From positions 10,788,001 through 10,852,000 of the forward strand of contig NC_085107.1 in NCBI RefSeq assembly GCF_030269925.1: DNA of 64,000 bases, given 5' to 3'. Shown here piece by piece: positions 12,743 through 25,048 of this stretch. Under the pieces are notes generated by a model. The model was not told the DNA's origin and searched no databases. It saw nothing but the letters and a program-made list of their open reading frames with translations. Position 1 is the first letter of the stretch. Each line of letters begins with the position of its first letter. Both the position numbers and the translations under genes were made by a program. The DNA is from Bombyx mori. Lineage: Eukaryota > Arthropoda > Insecta > Lepidoptera > Bombycidae.

Positions 12743-13183
12743 GAAGTCGTCGTGGCCTAAAAGATAAGACGTTCGGTGCATTCGTGATGAAGCGATGCAC
12801 CGGTGTTCGAATCCCGCAGGCGGGTACCAATTTTTCTAATGAAACACGTACTCAACAAATGTTCACGATTGACTTCCACGGTGAAGGAATAATATCGTGT
12901 AATAAAAGTGAAACACGCAAAATTATAATTTGCGTAATTACTGGTGGTAGGACCTGTTGTGAGTCCGCGCGGGTAGGTACCACCGCCTTGCCTATTTCTG
13001 CCGTGAAGCAGTAATGCGTTTCGGTTTGAAGGGTGGGGCAGCCGTTGTAACTATACTGAGATCTTACAACTTATATCTCAAGGTGGGTGGCGCATTTACG
13101 TTGTAGATGTCTACGGGCTCCAGTAACCACTTAACATCAGGTGGGCTGTGAGCTCGTCCACCCATCTAAGCAATAAAAAAAAA
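12743..13183 (+). mobile_element. Full-length Bm1 SINE with tRNA-like head
   Basis: This is the reference copy of the window. The head has a polymerase III A-box-like segment (GTGGCCTAAAAGATAAG) and a canonical B box (GTTCGAATCCC). After it comes the GCGGGTACCAATTTTTCTAA linker, the CGTGTAATAAAAGTGAAAC block, the conserved body and an A-rich tail of the AATAAAAAAAA type. About 440 bp, the expected full length. The B-box region is a relic of a tRNA gene, not a functional tRNA. Confidence 0.92.
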
Positions 13184-14049
13184 TATTTTAGGATACTCTT
13201 ACTTGAATAGCTTTGTTTGAAGAGAGAAATAGTTTCACACTACAGTGTAAGATATTTAATAGTGAAAATGATATTTTCCTACCCAATTACATAATTGCTG
13301 TAAACTATAATCGCCTAAATCTCCACGACTAAAGCTAATAGCAATCAATTGTTAATAAGTGCGCATCCACCACGGTTATCATTTAATTAAACTTTTAAAA
13401 AACTAGTCTTGCTACTTTCATTAGGAAAGAGCAGCGTAACGAGGTCCCTGAGAATTTATTAATTATAGCTTAGCGATGAGATAATATTTTTATCTGGATG
13501 TTCAATTGTATTTTTGCCGGTCATATATATATACTAAGCAACTGTTTTTGTTGCGCAAAATCATAAATACTGGACTTCATAGATGCGGCGATCCGTCTAG
13601 GGCGAAGTTTCAACGGATGTTTTCAAATAATTAAATTATGTCGTTTAGGATACAAGCTTTTATTAAGGAAATTAATGGGCACTCCGGTTTTATAACTGGC
13701 ATCTAAATTTAGAAAATAAGTTTTAGTCAGTAATTAAGTTTAGAAGCTTTGTTTTATATTAAAGTTCATCAAACAATGTTTGAATGCGATACGAATTTCG
13801 TATAGATGAATAATTTTTAAATAAGGCAGAAAGTGATGTTCACAGTGCTTGTTGAGCATGAATGTAAACCATCCGTTACGTTACCATTAAAAAAGCTTAT
13901 TATAATATATTATGAAATAATATAAATATAATATTAATGAGACCACCGCTAACTATAATACGAAATGACTCGGACGCTGCAGCCAACTCCTGTCAAAGCC
14001 CAACATAATAGTCTAGATCTAATCTCGGGACTGTTAGATGATACTTTCT
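13184..14049. other. Unassigned AT-rich DNA
   Basis: No gene or element recognised. Confidence 0.4.
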
Positions 14050-14232
14050 CCTACTTAATCACTGGTAGCCTAACGAGCTATTCCAGCTACTCATAGACTG
14101 GTATGTGAGCTCTCGGGCTCAAGTTGAGAGAGTTTGCTAATACTAGCAAGAACAGTGCTACGCAGAATCTACCACCGGATTGGAATCGTGAGTCGCTGAG
14201 GAGATCTGGCGATAAGCTCAGTGGGCTATGTC
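14050..14232 (-). mobile_element. LINE 3'-end fragment (minus strand)
   Basis: Read on the minus strand it carries the AGCCCACTGAGCTTATCGCC hairpin block and the CCGGTGGTAGATTC block shared with the Jockey-clade LINEs. It then continues into a different 3' end containing GAGCTCACATACC and GGAATAGCTCGTTAGGC. The same alternative end lies at 50125-50225. It is therefore a related but distinct LINE family. Confidence 0.55.
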
Positions 14233-15608
14233 CGTTGATTATTTCGCATGTCCAACTCTAGACAAGTTCTACTCAGCTTGTAGTGGAATTATTTCAGAGT
14301 GTCGCGATTCCCATACGATGGTAGAGTCTTTTGCTACGAAAGTGCTCTAGAGTGGTCACGTTTCCCATGGAGGTAATGTTTATATACTAATGAGGTAATG
14401 TTTATATATTATACCTATAAATACAAATAGTCAAAATCTTGTGTTTGAAGATAATTATTATTAAACGCAATTTACAGTGTTAATATTTGTGGTAAATAAT
14501 TATATTCCTCTGCCAATCAATGCAATTGCAAATTTAAATATCGACTATAGAATTAATTTTATTTAGTATTCGTTTAGTATAAGCTAAATCAATACATGTA
14601 ACAAACCAATATATTATATCATATAATATTACTTAAAATAGAAGGTAGTAACGGAATAATAGAATAGAAACCATCGATTTTTTTTTCTGTCCATCTGTGT
14701 GTTTCTTCTGGTTTCTTCGCGCACATATCCGGAACTAATGAACGGATCTTAATCTAGTTTCCACAGATAAGCAAAGATTAATTAGGTTTCGTTCATTAAA
14801 GTCGGATATTGAAAAAGAGTTATCACGATTTCAAGTTTTAATTCGGAATTCACTTTTAACATATTAGAAGTAATATAACAATTATGTAATTATTATTAGT
14901 ATGAAAGCACTCCAGTATATCTCATAAGTTTTCACGCCTAAACAACACTATTAATTGATATACACAAAATTCGATATGGAAATATTTTGAACCGTGGGTA
15001 AGGATTTTATGCTACCTTTCATCTTACTGCTGGGTGTGGATCTCCGCCCGCACGATATAAACTTTGTCGCTGTAAGCCAAGCTGGAGGCGGAAAGATGTT
15101 TGCAGTAAATCTAATTTCATCTTCAATTCGATAATTAATTCAGAATGGCGATTCATTATGCATTCTCTTCATGCCTAGTTTCCGGTGAAGATTTAATACT
15201 ACTAATAAAACAGTCTATTCTACTGAATGACGTTTAAATTGTGTATCTGCTTATAAATAACTATATAACTATATAATTAATTATAAGTAAATATTTTTAA
15301 TACGTTAAAGAACTAAAAAAACATATTATGAGTTCGAGAAAAACTAGTATTAAAAGGAATTATCCTCTTTGAAGAATCAATTATAACATGAGTGATGTTA
15401 TAATTAATTGGCTCTTGTCTAATACATCCATACCACTGTCTGATGTTGAATGGGCGCTAAGGTAATCGTGTGAAGCGATGCGATTATGCAGCTGTTCAAA
15501 GCATGTACATTTTTTTCTAAGAAAATAAATACTTAAAACGTTTTTACGAACGACCTGTTTCTTATACGAAGCAGTCATGCGTTCCGGTTTGCTGGGAGAG
15601 ACAGAAGT
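14233..15608. other. Unassigned AT-rich DNA with a short tandem repeat
   Basis: Two copies of GAGGTAATGTTTATATA (14370 and 14392, 22-bp period) are adjacent. No gene recognised. Confidence 0.4.
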
Positions 15609-15842
15609 TTTTTATTTTATTGCTTAGATGGGTAGACGAGCTCACAGCCCACCTGGTGCTAAGTGATTACTGGACATAGACATCTACAAAGTAAATGCGT
15701 CACCCACCTTGAGATAAGTTCTCAGATTTCAGTATAGTTACAACGGCTGCCCTGCCCTTCAAACCGAAACGCATTCACGGCAGAAATAGGCAGGGCGGTG
15801 GTACTTACCCGCGCGGACTCACAAGAGGTCCTACCACCAGTA
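15609..15842 (-). mobile_element. Bm1 SINE, 3' body
   Basis: A minus-strand copy whose tail appears as TTTTATTGCTTAGATGGG on the plus strand and whose body ends at CTACCACCAGTAA. About 9 bases of the GAAGCAGTAATGCG block are missing (CATTCACGG). The head is missing. Confidence 0.85.
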
Positions 15843-15875
15843 AATTGTATAATTATAATTGTATAATAGTTTTAA

Positions 15876-15995
15876 GACTTCGGTTTGACATCTCCAGATA
15901 GGTGGCGATATTCACGTTGTGACGTCTATGAGTGCCTGTAACCGCTTGAAATCAGGTGAGCTGTGAGCTGATTCACCCGTCTATACAATGAAATA
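15876..15995 (+). mobile_element. Diverged Bm1 SINE 3' half, opposite to its neighbour
   Basis: The blocks TTCGGTTTGACATCTC, AGGTGGCGATATTCACGTTG and CAGGTGAGCTGTGAGCTGA are followed by an AATG/A-rich tail. With the minus-strand copy just before it, it forms a loose inverted pair. Confidence 0.6.
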
Positions 15996-16585
15996 ATTTA
16001 AAAAAAACCATTCCACATCCTTACTCAAAAGCTGGTAGGAAACTAGATGGAGTCATCGCTACAAAAGGACAATTTTTTTATAATCTATATATTAGCTTTT
16101 GAATCTTTAAAATGTATATATTTCGCTTTTAAATATGTAAATTTAAATAGAAGATAGATTGTTACTAAGGATTCGTATCTAAAGTTAGACACAGCATTTG
16201 TTGTGGTCCTTTAGCAACTGCTAGAATCAGGAGAGCCATGGAACTGAGAGCCCTTCATCAAACAAAAATAAACCATCAAATTCTTATTATTCTGAAATCG
16301 AATATTGTTACTAAATAACATGCTAATTTTTGTTTCATAATATAAATCAACGCCGAGAAAAGCGACATTGGCATCAGATATACTACTGAGTTATATTAAC
16401 CTATTTATCTCAATTTGGCGCTTACTCAACTGAATTATTGTCAACGGAATACTTTTCCATGTTAACGTCTGACTCGGTATTCTTAAGTCATTTATTATAA
16501 ATTTTTAGTAGTTTTACGTACAAACAGGACTGCCGTAATTTACAGGTGAGCTTCGAAAATGAGGACTTTGACGATTTATTCTAGA
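15996..16585. other. Unassigned AT-rich DNA
   Basis: No gene or element recognised. Confidence 0.4.
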
Positions 16586-17012
16586 CTAGCGGCCCGCTCC
16601 GTCTCCGCTCGGGTCTTAAAAATTTCAACGATATTTGACATTGTTTTTTTTTTTAATAAAAGACCACATATTGCGGCATAATTATAATAGGTAGTCATTT
16701 GCTGTCGCGACACTTATTGTAAATAATAATGTGTTCTAGAAAATCGTAGTACATTATTTTATTCTATCATCAATTAGTTTTCGCAGGGCACGCGATTTAA
16801 AGAATATTTTAGGTAATTTTTTTACACGTTGGGTTACATTATTGGAGTTTTAGTAAGGATCCCTAATTTAAAAAAAAATTATAGCCTATGTCACTCGGGA
16901 ATAGTGTAGCTTCCAAGCAGTGAAAGAATTTTTCAAATCGGTTCAGTAGTTTCGGAGCCTATTCAATACAGACAAACAAACAAATCTTTCCTCTTTATAA
17001 TATTAGTATAGA
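16586..17012 (-). mobile_element. Helitron-like non-autonomous element (427 bp)
   Basis: On the minus strand it begins TCTATACTAATATTATAAAG and ends in the GC-rich CCCGAGCGGAGACGGAGC block, then GGGCCGCTAG|T. It is the same family as the copy at 58831-59268: both hold a CGACAGCA block, a GATCCTTACTAAAACTCCAA block and a long T/A tract. Terminal TC and CTAG are intact here. It has no ORF. Confidence 0.7.
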
Positions 17013-18771
17013 TATGTATTTCTAAACCGAAGCTCGGTGATGTAGATTAATGGATATCAAAGAATACATGCCGCTGTCGGTCAATAACCGCACAGGTGGT
17101 GAACCACTTTCGCTCTCAACTGAACGGACACAACTCTGTAGAGCGCAGTCGGGTTGCTACCACCCGTTCAGACATAAGACACGCGTAAATCCAATATGGA
17201 AGTCGACTCAGCTCGTGTCTGTTTGCGTAACGACAATAAACACAAAATTCTGCTCTGAGTCCACTCACGAAATTACTAATTGTTTACATAACGATTCGAG
17301 TAATAATCGAGCGAACGTTGTAAACCACAGATTCATATTTGGTCTCATTCTGCAACAGCTAAACGAAGAGTCTTACTAAATAAATCCGCGGTCTGCTGTA
17401 ACAGCGCTGACGGTAAAGATTACCGCAAAAATATTCCGCGACCAGCGTCTGGCCTTGAAAGGTCATAACGGAAAGTCGACTTATGCCGCTTTATGTAACG
17501 ACAATAAAGTACATACGTACGCGAGACATTAAAACTTGAAACATACAATAGATAGATTGCAACAAAATAGACTCTTTGCTGCTATTAATAAAGTAATAAA
17601 CGACAAATATACGTTGTGAAACAAAAAGTTTAGTCTCCATTCTTCATTTGTTCAATACAACCTAGAACTACAATTACGGCGTAAAAAAAATGTTTTTCTC
17701 GGTTCCTTTCTTATCTGATACTTTAGCTACCGGAAACTTTTTAGGCTTCGTAACAATCACAAATTCACATACTTTATCCTAAGAACAAAGACATATTTTT
17801 CTCTTCGCGTAGTAGGGTAAAAGAAAAGTACCTACTACTAATTCTGAAAGTGAAACAATTCTCACGTCTCTAACGTATTTAGGCCAAATGTCTATAGACG
17901 AATACATATTGTACGTACAAGTATATAGTTACGATAACAGACACACAAAGTTGGCAAGTTGCGACGTTTCTGAAAGAGGGTGATTTATGGGACTCACTGA
18001 TTCAAGAATGTTACGGTCGGTAAGTAAGATTAAGCCGTGAATAACTGACCGGATTGATTAATAACAGGCCCACATTTATCGCTTTATAACAAAAGCGTAT
18101 CGCCTAAAGACAAAAAAGTAGGTCCTTGATAATAATTTTACATATTATATTCAGTTAATCCATTAAGCAAACTGGCGGAATACGAAAACGGCTAAGCACG
18201 CGACTCCCGCTTCTTCACGAATCGCGAGTGACAAATGGGCTTTTTGTGGAAACGTCATTTGCTGCTTTGCACATTTACGCAACTCATACGTGACTCTCTT
18301 TCTTACGTAGGTACGTAAAAGAATTAAAGGAAGCTAAACGTACGAAAGAAGGGCCCTCGCGTTGAATAATTTATTTATCGTACACTATAACCCACTAAAA
18401 CTAATGTGAGCACAAGAGCCGCCGGGTATTTGCCGCGATGTAGCATTCTTTGACTTTCTTTTTTTTTGTTGATTGAAGTAACACGACTGTTATATTTATA
18501 TTTCTATAAAATGTATAGTAATTATATACATTTTATTTGATCAACAAGTACCTTCTTAAGCTTTATCTTAAGCAGTAATAATTTAATTTTATCTCAAAAT
18601 AGGTGATTAATTTAAAAATTCGACTAAAAAAATATACTAACCTAGCTGACCCTGCGCACAGATGAAATATATATAAAGATTAGTTACCTTGTGTAAAATA
18701 CTATATAATATGTAATATACTAATAGTTAAAATATTTCAGTTAGAAGGAAAGTGATTACGACTTATGCAGC
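17013..18771. other. Unassigned DNA; one ORF without recognised product
   Basis: The ORF at 17050-17379 (109 codons) has a somewhat higher GC content but no domain, and no splice structure or promoter could be tied to it. It is not called as a gene. Confidence 0.35.
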
Positions 18772-18831
18772 GTAAATTGTATTGAATTTGATTTTATTGC
18801 ATCTCTTGCAATAAAATCAAATTCAATTTAC
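18772..18831. repeat. 60-bp inverted repeat (hairpin)
   Basis: The left arm GTAAATTG...TTTTATTGCA (18772-18801) and the right arm TGCAATAAAATCAAATTCAA plus TTTAC (18807-18831) are complementary over 25 bp. A 5-base extra segment (TATTG) bulges from the left arm, and a 5-base loop (TCTCT) separates the arms. It could be a cruciform, a palindromic MITE core or a small-RNA precursor; the sequence alone does not decide. Confidence 0.85.
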
Positions 18832-21119
18832 AGGAAAATCTTGATTTATGCTTTATCAAGAAAAGTATTATACTTGTAATCAAAAGGAGCTTGCTCCTTA
18901 ATTAGGAATAGATAAAACTGAATGAATTTTCCAACGAACTTGCATAACCTGCAACAATAGAAATAAAACATCAAGTTTGTATGAAAATACATGTTTTTTA
19001 AACATCTCAGCTAAATGCACCGAAAAACCTTCACTGCAACGGAGCGCGAGGTTAGGTGCAAAATGAGAAAAAAAACATTAACTGAAGACAATGTTTAACA
19101 GGCGTGAAGATTCACCATTTCGTTCGTTCTTTGTTGTGGGCGTTTCGTGATTGGTACACACTAAGCTAATTTCGAAGTGCTAGTATTTTACGATTTTGAA
19201 ACTACCATTTCGAAATCGATTACAATAGGTGTGGACCTAGCGAGTATATTGAAAATGAAAGGATAACAACCGTCGAGACTAATATTATGATTGCGATACA
19301 AATGCGCCGTTCTGTAAGAGGATAAGTACTACTAACCTTTATCTATTATAAATAAAATACATTGTTTTCTATCCTAATTACAGTCGTAGAACTAAATCTC
19401 GTAACAACCGTCTCGAATTAATGCTGTTCAATATTACATTTCAATTCCAGATTTAAATAGCTTTAGATACCACATAACGTTGTTACATATACAGTACATA
19501 AACTTAGATAGAGGAGGGTAGGTCAGATGATCAGAAGTGAGACACAAAAATGGTCAAAAGACCTCACCTTGCGGTATTCTCGTGAAGAAAAAAGAAATAA
19601 GGGACAGAAAAAAAGAACAAGAGATTTAAGAAAACGAATGTATCGGAAAGAACATGCTTTAGGGAAGGCGTCTGTCAAAGGGCAATCTGATAATCAGATA
19701 AGAGCTTTTTGAATTTGAATCCGAATAATTTTTACCACCATAATACCACTAATTAATTATGATATGCATTAAATTCAAATCGTCAATTCAATTATTGAAT
19801 ATAAACAATGAATGATTAGTTATGTTTATTGGATAGTTTAATATTATGTTTCAACAGTGTTTTGACGGTATTGTAACAAACAGAGCGTTAAGATCGTGTT
19901 GCAGTGATATCACAATTTTGTTCGCTAGAACTCACTGTGTGTGGTAGGTGAGTTTTCGTATATTTTGCTTATTATAACAAACGTAAAATGATAAATTCCA
20001 ACTTAAAATCACTTACCGCCTACAGTATCTTTTAATAAACAACAATTATATTTAAAATACGTATCTTAAAATTCATAGCGCCATGTTTCCAAATTTCACC
20101 AATGGAAACTTTGAACAAACTAAAAATTTCTTCACAAAAATTATAGTTTAAAAATATATTCAACATAAATAAAATAGGTGAACTATATTTTACTCCATTA
20201 TTGACGATTCCCGTAGTGAAGCAAAATACAAAATTAAATATGTATACACGAATACATTGTATCACATATGTAGAAGTTTAATCCTCACAATATATTCAAA
20301 TTAATAGAGTCGCTTAATCCATTCCTTAATCAGAGCAATCTCCGATGCATTAGTTGCATTGCCTAAACAATTTCATCATTACCACGCAATATCGGTACAT
20401 AATGTAATGCGTCTTGTTTTCAACCAGACTGACCTGTGCGAGTTCGTAATTAAATCTAGAAAGGCGCAGAATTTGCAATATAACCCGACTCCTGCTTAAA
20501 ATGGATAGACTACGAAAAAAGAACTATGAAAAAGTAACAAAAGACAAAGTAAGTAACAAAAGGCAAAGTAAGTAACAAAAGATTAAGGTATGTTAAAATT
20601 AAATAAAATACAAAAATGCAACTGGCAGTCTTATCGATAAAAGCCATCTCTTCCAGACAACAATCGGGTGGACAAGAGTTGTATATAGTTATATGTATAA
20701 TAATATCAAATACTCAAATCAATAAACTTAACTGTCTTTTTTTTTGTAATATAAATACCAAAACAACATTTAAAGCCCTTAATATCTCTATGTAAATCAA
20801 TATTTTAAACAATATTAATGTTATACGTATAATATGTAAGATTGAATTATTCTCTTCATTGTCATGAAAGGTGAGTGAACTTGTCTAAGAATATTTTTTT
20901 TAAAACTAAAGAGGTTTTTCTTTACTTATACATAAGATAATGATAACGTTACTATTTTATTTTAAATGTTACCTAAAAACAAATCTTTTACATTTTATAA
21001 AAGTACTATACGGTTTGTATTTAAGTAAAAGAATTTCACAGAGAATAAATTAGACCATGGGTTGTGATGATGTTGTTGTTATTACAACAATACATGATAA
21101 ACGGTATTATTTTAAACAT
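18832..21119. other. Unassigned AT-rich DNA
   Basis: It contains a three-copy imperfect tandem repeat of about 20 bp (GTAAGTAACAAAAG...CAAA) at 20528-20582. No supported gene. Confidence 0.4.
20610..20685 (-). mobile_element. Possible RTE-type LINE 3' tail
   Basis: Read on the minus strand, TTGTCTGGAAGAGATGGC, TTATCGATAAG and CTGCCAGTTGCA resemble the common lepidopteran RTE-type 3' end, which I know from the block TGTCTGGAAGAGATCGC and GCGATAAGGCCGCC. It is short and diverged. Confidence 0.4.
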
Positions 21120-21215
21120 TCCGGTTTGAGCCCCGTGAGCTCACCTACACGTTAGGGCGAAGCTGATATAGCCTCTCAAGGCTATCAGCATAGGCAGGAA
21201 AAAATTATTTTAAAT
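21120..21215 (+). mobile_element. LINE 3' tail fragment
   Basis: It carries the blocks CCGTGAGCTCACCTACACGT, TAGGGCGAAGCTGATATAGC and CTCTCAAGGCTATCAGCAT and ends GGCAGGAAAAAA. I recognise this as the end of a repetitive silkworm LINE; the family name was not determined. Confidence 0.5.
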
Positions 21216-21535
21216 CAGATGCGACCCGCCGTTCCATCCCGCCTTCATTTAGACTAAATAATAATATCAATTTACTTGGAACGGGATCCCGTATGAAAAT
21301 ACTGGCTGTCCTGGGTTGCCAAAATATAATTTTATGTTACAGTAGAGAGTATAGTTGCGATTTTATTCTTAAATATTATATAACACCAGTCCCTGTCAGA
21401 GAACATAATATTTCTAAAGAAAAGATCAGCTACGCAGTTTTGAGAAACCATAATAAGACACATCGTGAAAGGCGGTTGCTATTTAGCTAGAAAAAAGAAA
21501 GACAAAAAGACGTAAATAGTTAAAATAGATTTTTT

Positions 21536-21910
21536 TTGTTGCTTATAAAGGTGAATGAGCTCACGGCCTTCCTGATGCTATCTGGTTACCGGAGACAATA
21601 GACATCAACAACATAAAGCCGCCACCCACCTTCAGACAGACGTATGACTCAAGCGGTGGTGCCTTTTTAGTAAAAGGCGAAAGATTTATTTATACGTTTC
21701 GAAGGGAAACCAGAGAGTGCCTACCCCGTGCGTATTTCTAAGACGCTACCACCCATTCGTATCGATATTGTATAACGGCTATCCTACCGCTGCTTCTGAT
21801 TCTCAAACGTATTCCTTAGATGATGTTTTACGACACATTGTTATTGTAGGCAGACGAGCACACAGCACACCTGATGGTAAGTGATTACCGTCACTCACAG
21901 ACGTCAGACA
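21536..21910 (-). mobile_element. Diverged Bm1 copy followed by a second retroelement tail
   Basis: 21536-21780 keeps Bm1 blocks in reverse (TGCTTATAAAGGTGAATGAG, GGTTACCGGAGACAATAGAC, CCACCCACCTTCAGA). 21838-21910 is a fragment of the other A-tailed repeat (GTAGGCAGACGAGCACACAG, TGATGGTAAGTGATTACCGT). Confidence 0.55.
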
Positions 21911-22637
21911 AACCACTACTTTCCGCTACTACTAATTTTAGATTTTCAGAGCTTTTTGAAATATGGTGTACTTGGGACTAAACGCTGTTCAGAGTTGAAC
22001 AATAAAAAAAACATTAATGGACTATTTTACTTTGAATTTTAAGATCGTTAACAAGCTACTGTAATCTTTCACGATCTACTGAGCTATCTTATCTCTAATA
22101 TACATATTATACTTTCCTCTTTAGTTATTCTAAAGATAAATGGATATACCTCAATTTTGTATTAAAAACAATAAATGCTTACACTATCATCTCAGTACAG
22201 TACCGACTTTATTATTAGAATTTTTTTCAGTGTAATGAATTATTTCGGTGTAAAATAATGCATAGCAACTCTGCTCCGTACTGATCAGAAAAAAATATAG
22301 AATTAAAATTCTAAATATTATCAAACTGTACTTGTAGAAGAACGTAGTGCTATCACAAATAAATGCTCAAACAAGCAAAATATTCGAACAAACGATTGGT
22401 TCTAATGACCGTTTTTAAATTGAAACAACTTTATTATGTTTAATCCAAAATTTCTCAAAATCCACAGCTTTCACAAATTAAAGTAGAGGTCGAGATCACA
22501 CGAAATTTAACAATTATCAAACGAATTCGCGTAAAAGTGATTTTCGGAAAGCAGATCCGACCAGATCCGGATGTTAAGACTAACTATTTAAACCAGAAAC
22601 GATATCTATTCGACAAATAATTTTAAATAAATTTTTA

Positions 22638-22880
22638 CTGGTGGTAGGAACTCTTGTGAGTCCGCACGGGTAGGTACCATCGCCCCGCCTATTTCTGCCG
22701 TGAAGCAGTAATGCGTTTCGATTTGAAGGGTGGGGCAGCCGTTGTAACTATACTGAGACCTTAGAACTTATATCTCAAGGTGTGTGGCGCATTTACGTTG
22801 TAGATGTCTATGGGTTCCAGTAATCACTTAACACCAGGTGGGCTGTGAGCTCGTCCACAAATCTAGGCAATAAAAAATAA
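22638..22880 (+). mobile_element. Bm1 SINE, 3' body
   Basis: It begins CTGGTGGTAGGAACTCTTG and ends in AATAAAAAATAATAAAAAAA. It is highly similar to the other young copies, without the tRNA-like head. Confidence 0.88.
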
Positions 22881-24504
22881 TAAAAAAAATGCTTGAAAAA
22901 TATTGTACAGAATTGGCCAGCTAATAAATTAAAAATAAAAGATAAAAAATACATTAAATGCTCTTAACGTTAACGCGGTCGATCCGTGAGTGTTCTAATA
23001 AAATGAATTAAAAAATTACTTCAGTGAAAGGAATAAGTAATTGTGTAAGTGCAATCTGGACTGATTCAACTCAGTCGTTGTCTTATTCGAAAGCTTACAT
23101 TATATGATTTAGTTTTTTTACATATGCGGTTAGTAAACGTCATCTCTGCCAGTTGGAGATTCTTAATCTCGCCACGTTCATTAAATATTTTAAATAGAAA
23201 ATATTGCAGCGTTTGAAGAACCATCCTTTGATTAAATTGCTTTTTAGAAACATGTTTTCTTAAATGCTAATATTTTATTAGAAACTCAATTGTATAACAC
23301 ATGACGTAAACTGTGATGACACCACAAAATGATATTACTAATTTTCGCTTGGCAAATTAAGTAAAAACATGAATTTAAACATCATAAGGGTTTTCGCTCC
23401 TGCCAATCTCATTTTATGACTCCCTTTGTTATTTCTGTGCTTTTACTTTCGAAATAAAACTATTGATGTTCTTTTAAAAGAGAAAGAAATAACTAAAAAT
23501 GAGTAATAGTAACAAATAACATACTTGTCTGCTTTGTTTGTTTCTACTTTTTTACGACTGTGTTTTATTTTAAATCCATCGAGATAACCTGTTTTTACAA
23601 TCAAACAATAGTATATTTTATATTGGCAATGAAACGATTACGATTTATCTTAAATTACGATTATCAACTTTTTAATCAGAAACTATGATTGCCATTGCAA
23701 TTTTTTTAGGCATTCCTTTACTTCGGAATGATTCAAGGTTTGACAAATGTTAAAAAGGTTTTATAAAGTACTTTTCTGAACAAAAACAAAGCTTTTTTTT
23801 AATTTAAACAGTACTTAGTTTACTTATTAAAAATAAATAATGTATTCGTCTCCATTATAATGACATTGTGTTTTACTATAAAAGGAACATAGAGATAATG
23901 GTAATCGTGAACGTAATCGTGGTAGGTAATATTTTTTACGTCACTGGTTTAAATTGAAATTATTAAATTGAATGTATTATTGAAATTGAAGTAAGTGATC
24001 CGAATGAGCGAAATGAATGAATTTGAATGAGACAAACAAAACCGAATGCTCTTTAAGACGGTATTATCTGATGATTTTCGGTGACGCCTGCTAATTGTGT
24101 TGTATTGTAAAAATTATTTTACAAATTGTAACTCAGTTATATTCCTACTCCATTTTTATAAGTTTATATCTTAGAACATCTTTAATAATATTAATGAAAT
24201 TGAAATGTGACTTTCACAACGTGGTTCCAATAACAGCCTAACTTAAATTAAATTGGTACAAAATAATGTAATTTATGTTGTGTCTTCAACGAAATTTAAT
24301 TTACCATCATTTATAGTTCAGTACACGTGCACCTCACAAATCGATTAGGACAGGCAGTTGATTATCGTGCTTAATTTTACTTTATTTTTTTATAATGATG
24401 ATTATTACAGAGTTTTACGATCAATGTTGGAGATTAACAAACTAACTTGCGCATATCTTACAAATTTTAATGTCATTTTCGATATTTTTTTACATTTTGA
24501 CATA
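22881..24504. other. Unassigned AT-rich DNA
   Basis: No gene or element recognised in this stretch, which leads up to the nested transposon. Confidence 0.4.
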
Positions 24505-24788
24505 TCTATACTTAATATATAAATCTACAGTGATTTTTACGGATGTTCCGTTATAACTACTGAACCATGCATCCGATTGACTTGAAACTTGGTATCCATA
24601 TTGAAAATACCCCTTTAAGGTCGATCAAACACGTTAGTGCACCTTCGTTTAAAAAATTCCCACGTCTTGCGGAATTAACTTTACGGGACGAAGACTGCAC
24701 CACACGAGTGTGCATGAATTACGCTACACGCTTTATAATAATTTTTGCGCGATTGACCTGTTAGTCGGTCTTTGGTGAGGCGACAAAG

Positions 24789-24822
24789 ATGACGGCGTTC
24801 TTTGACAATGGTAGCGGAGTGC
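24789..24822 (+). CDS. Proposed first coding exon of the piggyBac-type transposase
   Basis: A 34-nt exon encodes MTAFFDNGSGV plus one base and ends at the strong donor C|GTAAGT. The intron would end at TTTTTGTTAG|TG (27892-27893), and C+TG gives a Leu codon. This puts the exon in frame with the long transposase ORF, which itself has no ATG at its start. Without the LINE the intron would be about 260 nt. The evidence is the donor, acceptor and phase match; no transcript was available. Confidence 0.6.
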
Positions 24823-25048
24823 GTAAGTTCTGATATTTCGTACAAATTGTTATTGAAACTTAAGCCATTGTTATTATTTAGTTACTGCTATTAAAAGTGA
24901 TCTATTTTACTAGTTTATTTTCTGTTGAAACTTACGATTTCAAACTAAAATTACACCTTGAATATCAAAAGTCACGATAATGACGTTTAGGCTTAACTCT
25001 GTTTTGCGCATTTTTAACTATTGACTAACATTTTTTTGAATTTAACAG

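Noticed and set aside
12743..12830. Possible tRNA gene (A-box-like and B-box sequences)
   Set aside because: It is the tRNA-derived head of a Bm1 SINE: no proper cloverleaf, and continuous with the SINE body.
17050..17379. 109-codon plus-strand ORF
   Set aside because: Unrecognised sequence without supporting signals; length alone is not enough.
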